Assembly (NCBI GenBank): GCA_038852285.1
Contig: JAWCKG010000007.1
Location: forward strand, 1-64,000
Direction: 5' to 3'
From: Candidatus Bathyarchaeia archaeon
GTDB lineage: Archaea; Thermoproteota; Bathyarchaeia; 40CM-2-53-6; DTGE01
DNA: 64,000 nt
Shown here: positions 38,900 to 47,677 of the stretch, in pieces
How positions within the stretch are numbered: the first letter of the stretch is position 1
How the letters are laid out: each line of letters begins with the position of its first letter
Program-made: the position numbers and the translations under genes
Notes under the pieces: generated by a model
Databases searched by the model: none
The model's input: only the letters and a program-made list of their open reading frames with translations
What the model was told of the DNA's origin: nothing

Positions 38900-38921
38900 T
38901 ATATAAGCTTAATCTTATATA
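38900..38921. promoter_or_regulatory. Symmetric divergent promoter/operator between ECF S component and regulator
   Basis: TATATAAG (38900-38907) and CTTATATA (38914-38921) are an 8-bp inverted repeat with a 6-base spacer. The left element is a TATA box about 30 bases before the plus-strand ATG (38936), making that mRNA nearly leaderless. The right element serves the minus-strand gene. A dimer bound on the symmetric site would block both promoters. Confidence 0.55.
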
Positions 38922-38935
38922 TTAGGCGAGTTTGA

Positions 38936-40405
38936 ATGCCCCGCCCATCCCTCCTATGCCACGAATGCCGTAAAACATACAACCTAGAAGGAGAAGACTA
39001 CGCCTGCGTCAGCTGCGGTCAACCTTTACTCATCACCTACGACCCCGAAGATTTAAAGGAAGCGTTCGATCGAAGACGACCCCTAGAACCGGAATATGGT
39101 GTTTGGAGGTTTCGGCGAACACTACCCTTCCCAACACATGTCGAGCCAACCTCACTAGGTGAGGGAGACACGTACCTTACTCGATGTGAAAGACTGGAGC
39201 GGCTCTTGGGCTTAAAAGCCCTTTACATAAAAAACGAGTCAACAAACCCAACAGGCTCCTTCATCGACAGGGGCTCAACGATCCTTGTTACCCATGCGAA
39301 GCAGAAACGTCGTTCAACGATTGTGTTCGCTTCAACCGGCAACCTAGGATCCTCCCTGGCCGCTTACGCCGCCAAGGCGGGGATTAAATGCCGCATCTAC
39401 ATACCGTACAGAGTCGACCTGGGAAAACTGTATCAGATGATCGCGTATGGAGCTGAGGTGAAGCCAGTGAAAAGTATAAATGAAGCCTTAGAAAAAATAC
39501 CGGGAGGACGATCAGAACTCGATTACATGGTCACGAAAAACAATCCCTACCCCTTAGAAGGATATAAAACCATCTTCTACGAAGTCGTGGAACAGCTGAA
39601 GAATAGTCCTCCAGACAGGGTAATCGTGCCCATGGGATCCGGGGGGCTCATCACGGCCCTGTGGAAAGGGATGGTTGAAATGGAGGAGGCAGGCCACCTG
39701 AGTGGGAAACCCATGTTGACCGGAGTACAAGAAAACTTATGCGACCCCATCGTTAAAGCGTATCAAGGCTTAGAGCCTTTAAGGCAACCTGCTGAGGAAG
39801 CACCCCTAGCCCTCGACCTATACGTTTCCCAGCCCACCTATGTTAGGACGGCTTTAAAAGCGATCAAGGAGTCAAAGGGAACGGCCACCTCGATCTCGGA
39901 CAAGGACATCGTAGAGGCGGCCAGCCTAGTGGCTAGAACCGAGGGGATCTTCGCGGAGTCAGCCGCCGCATCCACCATAGCTGGGTTGCGAAAGCTGTTG
40001 GAGGAAGGGTTGATCGAGAGATCTGAAACCGTGGTTTGCGTGGTCACCGGTGAGGGGTTAAAGGACCCTTCGATGGCGATGAGGATTGTTAAGAAGGAAA
40101 GGACCTTGAGCAAAATGATCTTGAGGATGAACAGTAAGGTGTCGAGGTTCGGCGAAACAAAGGTCGCCATCCTAAGCGTTCTCAACCGTGAAAACCTTCA
40201 TGGTTACGGTATCTGGGGGGAGTTGAAGAAACGGTTTAAAATCAGGATCACGCCGTCCGGGGTTTACCAACATTTAACCGAACTGGAGATGGCCGGTATG
40301 CTGAAAAAATGTAGAGTTGAAAGGTTAGAGGGGAAGCCTGAAAGAATCTATTACACTTTAACGGAGAAGGGGAAGAAGGCCCTCATAGAGTTAACACGGC
40401 CGTGA
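38936..40405 (+). CDS. Threonine-synthase-like protein without PLP lysine, fused to PadR-like wHTH
   Basis: 489 residues. An N-terminal zinc-ribbon (CHECRKTY and CVSCGQPL) and a fold-type II PLP domain follow threonine synthase closely: TNPTGSFIDRGST, STGNLGSSLAAYAAKAG and VPMGSGGLITALWKG. The Schiff-base lysine of GSFKDR is isoleucine here (I110, codon ATC), so PLP cannot be held covalently and normal catalysis is unlikely. Residues about 405-489 are a PadR-like winged helix: ILSVLNRENLHGYGIWGELKK, ITPSGVYQHLTELEMAG and RIYYTLTEKGKKAL. It is divergent from an ECF S component. I read it as a ligand-sensing pseudoenzyme repressor; a moonlighting enzyme is the alternative. Confidence 0.85.
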   Translation: MPRPSLLCHECRKTYNLEGEDYACVSCGQPLLITYDPEDLKEAFDRRRPLEPEYGVWRFRRTLPFPTHVEPTSLGEGDTYLTRCERLERLLGLKALYIKNESTNPTGSFIDRGSTILVTHAKQKRRSTIVFASTGNLGSSLAAYAAKAGIKCRIYIPYRVDLGKLYQMIAYGAEVKPVKSINEALEKIPGGRSELDYMVTKNNPYPLEGYKTIFYEVVEQLKNSPPDRVIVPMGSGGLITALWKGMVEMEEAGHLSGKPMLTGVQENLCDPIVKAYQGLEPLRQPAEEAPLALDLYVSQPTYVRTALKAIKESKGTATSISDKDIVEAASLVARTEGIFAESAAASTIAGLRKLLEEGLIERSETVVCVVTGEGLKDPSMAMRIVKKERTLSKMILRMNSKVSRFGETKVAILSVLNRENLHGYGIWGELKKRFKIRITPSGVYQHLTELEMAGMLKKCRVERLEGKPERIYYTLTEKGKKALIELTRP

Positions 40406-40430
40406 AAACGGTTCAACGTTCCTACACGTT

Positions 40431-41384
40431 TTAACCGGAGGTAAACTGGTAGGATTTAACCTTACCCTTATCGAGGGTGACGATAACTCCTCTAAGTAAT
40501 CCTTCGGAATACTCTGAGCCGGGGTTGAGGCATATGGTTTTTCCGATTTTCGCAACCCCTCTGGATTCGTGAACATGGCCGTGAAGTCCCAGCATTGGCT
40601 GATATCTCTCTATGGCATTCCTCACGGATCTGCTTCCCACATTCTCCAACACGACTTCACCCGCTTGAGTCGTCACGACTTTTGGAGGGGTTACTGAGGT
40701 GTCGAGCTTCGGAGCCACGTCCAATCCTGAGCCGTAAGGCGGCGCATGGAGGTTAAATATGGTTTTGCGGACGTCTCTAACCGTTGAGGCTAGCTCGTTA
40801 ATTCTCTCGCCCAGATCCTCGTCCGGCACATCTCGAGGACATTTCCAAGGCGTCATGTTCACTTGACTGAGGCTGATCATTTCCACATCGCCGTTTAAGC
40901 TCACAGCCTCGCCGTCGGGATCGATGATAGCCTGAGAGGAGCGTAAAACCTTATCCACCGAGTAGCTATCGTCGTTTCCCCCGGTGACGAAAAACTTGAC
41001 GTTTAACCCTTTCAACCTCTCTTCAGCCATCTTAACCCACTCCTTAACCCTCTGCAAAATCAGCTGGTCGAGCATTTCTCTCAACTTTTCAGGGTTGGCA
41101 TCCAACTTCCTTTTCCCTTCTTCATCCACATGGAAAAAATATCCACCCGTATCCCTGATTTGCTGCTCCAAAGACTTTAACTCCTCTTCGCTTCTCAAAA
41201 CCCATTCATCACCCATGAATCGGCATCTAAACGCATCGCCACGCCGAACAATCGGCACTACGAACTTACCTGTGATGTCTCCTCCCAGAATCAGCACGTC
41301 CACTTTATAGTATTTAGGGGCGTTCAGGAATTTCTTAAAGCAGATTTCCGATCCATGTATATCGGTAGCGAAGAATATGCGCAT
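40431..41384 (-). CDS. Calcineurin-like metallophosphoesterase (paralogue A)
   Basis: 317 residues. Metal-site motifs are complete: D8-x-H10 (ATDIHGSE), GGD36 (LGGDITGK), GGNDD (FFVTGGNDDSYS), NLHAPPYGSG and LGLHGHVHESRG. This is the phosphodiesterase/phosphatase fold with two metals. An insert of about 60 residues between GD and GND, mostly helical, and a C-terminal LNPGSEYSEG-like tail are shared with two paralogues in the window. The gene is last in the APC-NTase-MPE operon (10-base gap). Substrate unknown: cyclic nucleotides, nucleotidylated protein or another diester are candidates. Confidence 0.9.
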   Translation of the reverse strand: MRIFFATDIHGSEICFKKFLNAPKYYKVDVLILGGDITGKFVVPIVRRGDAFRCRFMGDEWVLRSEEELKSLEQQIRDTGGYFFHVDEEGKRKLDANPEKLREMLDQLILQRVKEWVKMAEERLKGLNVKFFVTGGNDDSYSVDKVLRSSQAIIDPDGEAVSLNGDVEMISLSQVNMTPWKCPRDVPDEDLGERINELASTVRDVRKTIFNLHAPPYGSGLDVAPKLDTSVTPPKVVTTQAGEVVLENVGSRSVRNAIERYQPMLGLHGHVHESRGVAKIGKTICLNPGSEYSEGLLRGVIVTLDKGKVKSYQFTSG

Positions 41385-41394
41385 AAACCCACCT

Positions 41395-42144
41395 TCACGT
41401 TGAAACGTCGCTAACCTCAGAATACCATTTAACCTTAGCCCCTATTCTCTGCCTCATCTTCCATTTAAGGGATTTCGGCTCAGCCTTCACGCGGGAAACC
41501 AGCTCTCTTATCCTCGAGAACACCGTCCCCTTATCCCTAGCTGGAACGTCATATCCCTCCAGGAAGTGCTCAATCTTCCTTAGGTTCGAAGTAAAGGTGT
41601 GGTAAAACCCCCAGTCATCCGATAAAAGCTTGGAAACGTAGTTTACGTTCACCTTCTCAACGTCGTCGCCGCCTAATGGATGCTCCAGCAACAAGGCGAT
41701 GGCGTCCACTATGTCTTTCTCAGCGATCTTCACTATCTGCATTTTTTCCAGCAACATGTCCGCGACGCTGATCGTCGGATAATCCGCGGTGAGCCTTTCT
41801 CGCAAGTCGATGGTATGCGACATCTCCAGCCTGTCGAAGAACACGTCAGCCTTCAACCCGTTTGAGTGGAAAAGGTATCGACGGCCTCCGTGAACCCAGT
41901 TAAACCGCTCATTAGGCTCGAAGCCAAACCGACGCATCAGACCAGTAATCTTATCCCTATACTTACCTAAAGTGATTAAATCGATGTCCGTTACAGGTCT
42001 TTTAACCTTTTCAAAAAAAGATAGGGTGTTTGGGCAGTGGATCCTGAAGGCACATGCCCCCAGGATTCTCACCTCCACGTCGCTCTTCTGGGCCTCCTCG
42101 ACGATCGAGGCCGCAGTTGAACAGATCGCTGGTAGCTTCTTCAC
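41395..42144 (-). CDS. Nucleotidyltransferase-fold protein (paralogue A)
   Basis: 249 residues. The N-terminal part has the nucleotidyltransferase-fold signature in LGACAFRIHCP and VTDIDLITLGKYRDKI (D53, D55 chelate metal) and a third acid in LKADVFFDRLEMSHTIDLRERL. The C-terminal half begins TISVADMLLEKMQIV and is helical. This resembles AbiEii/antibiotic-type nucleotidyltransferases more than tRNA or sugar enzymes. It starts GTG 42144, 13 bases after the APC permease and 10 before the phosphoesterase, so all three are co-translated. Role unknown; modification of a protein or small molecule is a reasonable guess. Confidence 0.75.
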   Translation of the reverse strand: MKKLPAICSTAASIVEEAQKSDVEVRILGACAFRIHCPNTLSFFEKVKRPVTDIDLITLGKYRDKITGLMRRFGFEPNERFNWVHGGRRYLFHSNGLKADVFFDRLEMSHTIDLRERLTADYPTISVADMLLEKMQIVKIAEKDIVDAIALLLEHPLGGDDVEKVNVNYVSKLLSDDWGFYHTFTSNLRKIEHFLEGYDVPARDKGTVFSRIRELVSRVKAEPKSLKWKMRQRIGAKVKWYSEVSDVST

Positions 42145-42157
42145 CGCTCCTTCCCGC

Positions 42158-43756
42158 TTACTCCGGTGGAATCTCCTTAAAGGCCAAGCCTATATCTATT
42201 CCTTGCCTACGCCTGACAAACCATACGATGGCGAAGTACACCGCCACTATCAAATATAGGAGGGCGACGATGGTCACCCCGATTAGTGAAACGCCTCCTA
42301 GCGCTGGAAACGTGGCGTAAAGGCCTATCGCGAACAGCGTGGGTATCGTTCCTAGAATGCCCAGTATGGTGATAAGCGGTATTCTCCCAACCATATACTT
42401 CGCTATGGGAGAACGTTGGAAAACCCCTTTCATGGTGTAGGGGAAGAAGATCCCGGCGACGCTAGTTCCAAGGATGATCGTCAGATACGAATAGGTGTTC
42501 GCGACGAAGGCCCTCGCTATGGTGAACTCAGGGTTGATGATGGCTAAAGCCCCCCATATCAAGGTTCCAACGGTTAAAGCCGTCAAAGCCACCAAGGGCG
42601 CTCTCGTCCTCGGATGCACGTAGGTCACCGCTGAAGGCAGTAGGCGGTCGAAGGCGTGGGCGAACATATACTTGGTGGCGTTCGCGAGGTTTAGGACGTT
42701 GTAGAATATGATTTGACAGGAGTGGCTTAGAATGAATATCCAACACGCTATCAGCATCATCGAGCCTCCTAAGCCGAGGGCGGCTAACGCTGGATACCAG
42801 GGTAAGTGGGGTGGAACCATCAGCTTACCAGTTATGAAAAGCCATGAAATAGATTTCCAGAACTCGTCTCCGATGGCCCTCGGAACCAACGCGAAGATCG
42901 ATGTAACGATCGCTGTCGTTATCAGAAGAGGCCCCACAAACGCCAGCGTGGTCCTTCGTACTTTTTCAACCTCCTTTACCTCCCCTATGTGAGGAATGGC
43001 GCTTTGACACCACAACATGATTGAGTATGGGATGCCCATCAACGCTATTGTTTGAGTCCAACTGAACTCCGTGACATGCGTGTAGCCTGCTTCTTTAGCG
43101 GCTTGAATAATGCCCTGATAGGCGCCTGCGCCGAAAAACTGGTCGAATAAACGCATGAATTGAGGCTGGGTGATGGACGCTAAGGCGATTAAGAGCAATA
43201 TGTGGCCTACGGCTAAGATCGCTGTGAACACCGTTACAAGCCTCCCCATCAGCCTCATGCCGGTAGCCACGATCACAGCTGGCAAAACCACTATCACCAC
43301 CATCACAACCGCCACCCCGATGTTTGTTGAAAGCCAGGCGGCGAACCCCTTAAGCCCAGCCAGCCAAAACGCCAAGGGAACGTATATGCCCGCCCAAGCC
43401 CTCGCGTTAGCGTTCGCCCAACCCATCAAGAAGAATACCCCAGCCACGAATGTTAAGGCGAATCCGAACAGCGGATGTATAATCCTAGAAACATACACAT
43501 AGTCTCCGCCCGCCCTTGGGGTGCTGGACGCCAAGAACGCGTAGCACAGCATGGTGGGAACCAGCAGTAGGCCTCCTATCAACGCGGCCAGGGCAGCGTT
43601 GCCTCCTGGAAACAACGCTACCAGGAAGTATTGCAGCCATGTAGCCGCGCTGAAAGCGCTGTTAGCCATGAAATTGTAGTAGAATAACACCCACGGAGAC
43701 CATTCACGCCTCAACCCGCTGGCAGCCCGAGGATAAACCATTCTCTCGGAAACCAT
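42158..43756 (-). CDS. APC-family amino acid permease (paralogue A)
   Basis: 532 residues, about 12 transmembrane helices. STPRAGGDYVYVSRIIHPLFGF and the region GEVKEVEKVRRTT are characteristic of the APC superfamily. N-terminal cytosolic residues PRAASGLRREWSPW and a C-terminal tail GIDIGLAFKEIPPE are conserved with the two paralogues, at 44930 and 51202. The gene opens the operon with the nucleotidyltransferase and phosphoesterase. Substrate unknown. Confidence 0.9.
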   Translation of the reverse strand: MVSERMVYPRAASGLRREWSPWVLFYYNFMANSAFSAATWLQYFLVALFPGGNAALAALIGGLLLVPTMLCYAFLASSTPRAGGDYVYVSRIIHPLFGFALTFVAGVFFLMGWANANARAWAGIYVPLAFWLAGLKGFAAWLSTNIGVAVVMVVIVVLPAVIVATGMRLMGRLVTVFTAILAVGHILLLIALASITQPQFMRLFDQFFGAGAYQGIIQAAKEAGYTHVTEFSWTQTIALMGIPYSIMLWCQSAIPHIGEVKEVEKVRRTTLAFVGPLLITTAIVTSIFALVPRAIGDEFWKSISWLFITGKLMVPPHLPWYPALAALGLGGSMMLIACWIFILSHSCQIIFYNVLNLANATKYMFAHAFDRLLPSAVTYVHPRTRAPLVALTALTVGTLIWGALAIINPEFTIARAFVANTYSYLTIILGTSVAGIFFPYTMKGVFQRSPIAKYMVGRIPLITILGILGTIPTLFAIGLYATFPALGGVSLIGVTIVALLYLIVAVYFAIVWFVRRRQGIDIGLAFKEIPPE

Positions 43757-43956
43757 AGCTATTTCCCGTTAACGGGCTTGCGATGTCATTATATTTTAAA
43801 CTTTCGGGGGATACCGGTCAAAACAAGGTTGGCAAGATGTCGGTTATCGGTTAAGCTTAGATGCAGATTGATCGAGAACCAAGCATCACAACGCCTGATG
43901 AAAAATGGGGGCTCAAGGGTGAAGTAAATGAAAAGAGGGGTTTTAAGGGTGTGGTT

Positions 43957-44910
43957 TCACCCTGTGGTGAAGAGGAAGTCTCGGATTCTGTCTTCTGAAA
44001 CCTGTATTAACGCTCCTTTTAATACGCCTTCCTGATACTCGCTTCCAGGGTTTAGGCAGAGGGTTCTGCCGATTCTCGCGAAGCCCCTCGACTCGTGGAT
44101 GTGTCCATGCAAACCTAGAAGGGGTTGTTGGTTGGCGAGCGATTCCCTGACGGCTTGGCTTCCCACAGGCTTTGTCTTAACTCCCTTTCCAGGCTCGAGT
44201 TTAGGCCTCAGCTGCTCGTCCAGCTCTGGGGCTTCGTCGAGGCCTGTCCCATAAGGTGGGACGTGGATGTTGTATATGCTTAACTTTGGGTTCTGTACTT
44301 CCACCGCTAAGCGGTTGAGTTTATCCCTTAACGTTTCCTCGGTTACGTCCCTTGGACACATCCACGGCGTGATATTCGAGTATCCTAGGCTTAGCATTTC
44401 ATGTCGGCCTTTGACCATGACGATTTTCTCGTTTGGATTGACGATTCTCTCAGCTTTCTCCAATACTTTGTCTATGGCGGGGATGTCGTCGTTGCCCGGG
44501 GAGATGTAGCATTCTATGTCCGTGCTGGAAAGTCTTTCATCAGCCATTTCAACCCATCTCCGCAGGTTGGCGGTGATTATGGATTCGAAGAGGGCTAGGC
44601 GTTTTTCCCCGTTTTCCTGAAAGATTTTATACTCTTCTTCGTCGGTCACCATCGGGTATGATCCTATCGAACGTATCTTCTCCTCAAGCTCCCTTAAAGC
44701 CTTCTCGCCTTGTGCGTGGACGGTTTCGCCCAGTAAACGGCATCGATACCCGTTATTTGACTCGAATATGGGAGTTACCGTTTTCCCTGTGATGTCTCCG
44801 CCCATGATGATGACGTCAGCCTTGTAAAGTTTACCCGCGTTGAGGAATTTCTTAAAGCATGTTTCCGAGCCGTGGACGTCGGTGGCGTAGTAAAGCCTAA
44901 CCCCCTTCAC
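43957..44910 (-). CDS. Calcineurin-like metallophosphoesterase (paralogue B)
   Basis: 317 residues, same length and motifs as the copy at 40431: ATDVHGSETCFKKFLNAGKLYKA, GGDITGKTV, ISPGNDDIPA, NIHVPPYGTGLDEAPELDE and LGLHGHIHESRG. The match continues through the insert domain and the C-terminal tail, so the two are close paralogues. Starts at GTG 44910, 19 bases after the stop of the APC permease upstream, giving a two-gene operon. The nucleotidyltransferase that accompanies copies A and C is not between them; copy B lies 2.7 kb upstream, with the formamidase. Confidence 0.9.
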   Translation of the reverse strand: MKGVRLYYATDVHGSETCFKKFLNAGKLYKADVIIMGGDITGKTVTPIFESNNGYRCRLLGETVHAQGEKALRELEEKIRSIGSYPMVTDEEEYKIFQENGEKRLALFESIITANLRRWVEMADERLSSTDIECYISPGNDDIPAIDKVLEKAERIVNPNEKIVMVKGRHEMLSLGYSNITPWMCPRDVTEETLRDKLNRLAVEVQNPKLSIYNIHVPPYGTGLDEAPELDEQLRPKLEPGKGVKTKPVGSQAVRESLANQQPLLGLHGHIHESRGFARIGRTLCLNPGSEYQEGVLKGALIQVSEDRIRDFLFTTG

Positions 44911-44929
44911 GCCTCTTCCACACCCTTTT

Positions 44930-46552
44930 TTACTCCGGCGGGATCTCCTTGAAAGTTAACTCTAACGGTATCCCAACCCGGCGGTGGTATAAGGAGGACG
45001 CCGCGTATATGACGAGGGCTAAGGCGAACAGCGCGAAGGTAAAGACGAGGATGATGGGGTCTATAGTGCCAACGAGGGCTGGCGACATGCTGCCGTAGGC
45101 CAGCCAAGCAGAAACGATGATCGTCAAAACCCCTAGGATTCCAAGCACTGGCACGGGACCGATCTTCGCCCTGACGATGGAAGGCGATTTATCCCATATG
45201 TCCTTTCTCCGGAGTGGGAACACTATGCCTGATATGGCGGCGATGCTCTGGGCGATCATCCACCCGAACACGGCGTAGGCGAAGTAGTTGAGCAGTGGTG
45301 TCCAAAGCCACGCTGCTTGGAGGATGATGGCTATGACGGTGACGAAGATCAACGCCATATACGGGGAGTTGTATCGCGAGTCAACCTTTGAGAGGGCGGT
45401 TGGCACAACCCTGTCAAAGGACCAGGCGAAGACAAGACGCACCGTTATCGCCACGTAGGTGAGGATGGCTCCCAGGATCATGGCGGACCAGCAGATCATC
45501 ACGAAGTTGTACATGGCTTTGCTGCCGGCGGCGTATTGGAACAGCAGCATGAAGAATGGGCCGTCGGAGAAGGGCAGTTTATAGGCGGGATCTCCTACCG
45601 CCCATAGGTAGGAGAGGGCTCCGATGAGCGTTCCACCCATTCCATGATATGTGGCTTGGTAGGCGAGCCATGTGATGAACCCGAACACGACGATGGATCC
45701 TATGATGGCGATGAGCTGGGATTTCTGAACCTCCTTGATTTCACCGGACGCGTAGACTGAGGAGTTGAACCCTATGAAGTTTATGTAGGTGAAGACTAAG
45801 CCGAGCATGGTGGCGGGGAGCAGAAACTTGCCTGGGAAACCTGCGGATTCAGCCGCTCGGATTGCCTCCTGTGGGTCCAGCCCTGTCTGAGCCTTGAGGG
45901 CGGTGGTGAAGGTTTCTGGGCCGACGCGGAGCAAAGTTATGGTGTACGCGATTAACCCGATGAAGACTAGGCTGAACAGGATCCACAGTGTGGTGGTGGT
46001 CGCCTTTGAACCCCTGGAAACGATGGCGGCGAAGATTAGGTATATGATGACGGCCGCGAGGAAGGTGAATTCCGTTGAGGCGACGGTTGAGGCGGCTGCG
46101 CTGTACCCGTTGAACTCCAGCATAGGGGCTAACGCGTACTGGGTGAGCCATGGAACATATGCTCCTGCGACGCTGAGCAAGACCATGAAGATGAAGAAGT
46201 TGATCATGAAGCCGATGGATGGGTGGAGCACCCGGCTGACCCAGACGTAGTCGCCTCCCGACCTAGGCATGGCAGCGGAGTAAACCGCGTAGAATAACCC
46301 TACGATGACGCTGATCGGAATGGCGAGCAAGGCCGTTGTTGGGAGGTGAACCCCAGGGTAGATGGCTGAAGCCCAAATCCCATATACGAAAACGGCTGTA
46401 GGCGCCATGAACATCACGTTTAAAATCAAGGCGTCCCACGCGGAAATGTTCCTGACAAGCCCTGAAGATTTCCTAACCAATATTTTATTAGCCATTTCGG
46501 CCACAAAACCATATTTAACATGAAGCTTAGAATTTAAATCCTTCCATCCCAT
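44930..46552 (-). CDS. APC-family amino acid permease (paralogue B)
   Basis: 540 residues, 12-helix APC permease with VRKSSGLVRNISAWDALIL at the N terminus, SAAMPRSGGDYVWVSRVLHP and YASGEIKEVQKSQL. It resembles the copies at 42158 and 51202 along its length, and ends GIPLELTFKEIPPE. It lies just upstream of metallophosphoesterase B. The gap of 156 bases to the formamidase gene upstream may contain its promoter. Confidence 0.9.
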   Translation of the reverse strand: MGWKDLNSKLHVKYGFVAEMANKILVRKSSGLVRNISAWDALILNVMFMAPTAVFVYGIWASAIYPGVHLPTTALLAIPISVIVGLFYAVYSAAMPRSGGDYVWVSRVLHPSIGFMINFFIFMVLLSVAGAYVPWLTQYALAPMLEFNGYSAAASTVASTEFTFLAAVIIYLIFAAIVSRGSKATTTTLWILFSLVFIGLIAYTITLLRVGPETFTTALKAQTGLDPQEAIRAAESAGFPGKFLLPATMLGLVFTYINFIGFNSSVYASGEIKEVQKSQLIAIIGSIVVFGFITWLAYQATYHGMGGTLIGALSYLWAVGDPAYKLPFSDGPFFMLLFQYAAGSKAMYNFVMICWSAMILGAILTYVAITVRLVFAWSFDRVVPTALSKVDSRYNSPYMALIFVTVIAIILQAAWLWTPLLNYFAYAVFGWMIAQSIAAISGIVFPLRRKDIWDKSPSIVRAKIGPVPVLGILGVLTIIVSAWLAYGSMSPALVGTIDPIILVFTFALFALALVIYAASSLYHRRVGIPLELTFKEIPPE

Positions 46553-46708
46553 CCTCTCTATACTTTCTCGGAACCGGCGTCGACAGCCAGTAAAGGCAAT
46601 CGCCGCTTACGTCTTCGCTAAATAAATCACGTTAAATGTTGGTTTTTTCATCGGTGTGTGAGGCTGGAGTAAATTTCAACCTAACCCTGAACCAGTCTGC
46701 TAATCCTC

Positions 46709-47677
46709 TTATTCTAAATGTTTTTTCGAGATCTTCGCGACAACCGTGTACAAGGGGTCCACTATCTGAGCGATCCTAGCCTTGCCGGCTATGCTTAGCA
46801 GCATGTACGCGTCGTAGGTGGAGAACCCGTAGTCGCTGCGCATCCAATCTATGAGCTCTCTGAAGGCAAGCCTCGCCGCGTCTTCCAATGGCCTGGCGCT
46901 ACCCACTGCCATAATCTCCTCCTGAGATTCTATCCTAGGCCACTCTATCGTCCTCCCCTTTAGGATGGTGAACCTTAAGGTTATGGTGGCTGGGACCTCT
47001 ACGGCTGTTCCACATATTTCTCCATCTCCCTGCGCTGCGTGAACGTCTCCTGCCGCGAACAAGGCCCCTTTAACTCCTATGGGGAGGTATAGGGTGTTTC
47101 CGGGGCAGATGTCGGCTACATCCATGTTTCCGCCATGCTTGTGGGGCGTTATGGTGGATATGGATTCTGTGGGAGGCGATACTCCTATGGTTCCGATGAA
47201 GGGCTTTAAGGGTAGCTGTACCTCTTTGCCGTGATCTGTCTTATAGTATATTGCGTTGTTCCTGATGTTGGTGAATTTGGTGGTGGCGGGCATTTTGGTT
47301 AGCCATCCTTCTAGGGCTCCGAATCCTGGCACGATCGTTGTGACCCCGAGGTCTGGGACTTGGATGTCGATTACCTCCACCTTTAAAACGTCGCCTTTCT
47401 CAGCTCCTTTGATGTAGATGGGCCCTGTCACTGGGTTATCGTATATGGGTGTTCCTGAGCCCAGTATCTTGTCCAGCTCCTTGCCGGGCCTTACGGCGTC
47501 GGCGAAGCAGTCGTAGGTTTCTATCTTCACCGTTTCTCCAGGGGAAACTTTCATGACGGGTTTATTATGTGGGCTGAAGGTGCAGTCCACCGTTTCTGAA
47601 AGGTCCTTCCTTTTATGGACGAGCTTCAAATCCACCGCCTTTTTCAGCGGGATCTTTCCTCTACGTCCCTCCACCAC
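46709..47677 (-). CDS. Formamidase/acetamidase
   Basis: 322 residues of the FmdA/AmdA family, which releases ammonia from formamide or acetamide. The N-terminal HKPVMKVSPGETVKIETYDCFAD-like region, GPIYIKGAEKGDVLKVEVIDI and CPGNTLYLPIGVKGALFAAGDVHAAQGDGE are hallmark segments. It starts with GTG 47677, inside the 3' end of the nucleotidyltransferase gene (34-base overlap), so these two are co-translated. It is the only catabolic enzyme in the three-module region and hints that at least one of the permeases takes up amides or amide-yielding amino acids. Confidence 0.9.
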   Translation of the reverse strand: MVEGRRGKIPLKKAVDLKLVHKRKDLSETVDCTFSPHNKPVMKVSPGETVKIETYDCFADAVRPGKELDKILGSGTPIYDNPVTGPIYIKGAEKGDVLKVEVIDIQVPDLGVTTIVPGFGALEGWLTKMPATTKFTNIRNNAIYYKTDHGKEVQLPLKPFIGTIGVSPPTESISTITPHKHGGNMDVADICPGNTLYLPIGVKGALFAAGDVHAAQGDGEICGTAVEVPATITLRFTILKGRTIEWPRIESQEEIMAVGSARPLEDAARLAFRELIDWMRSDYGFSTYDAYMLLSIAGKARIAQIVDPLYTVVAKISKKHLE

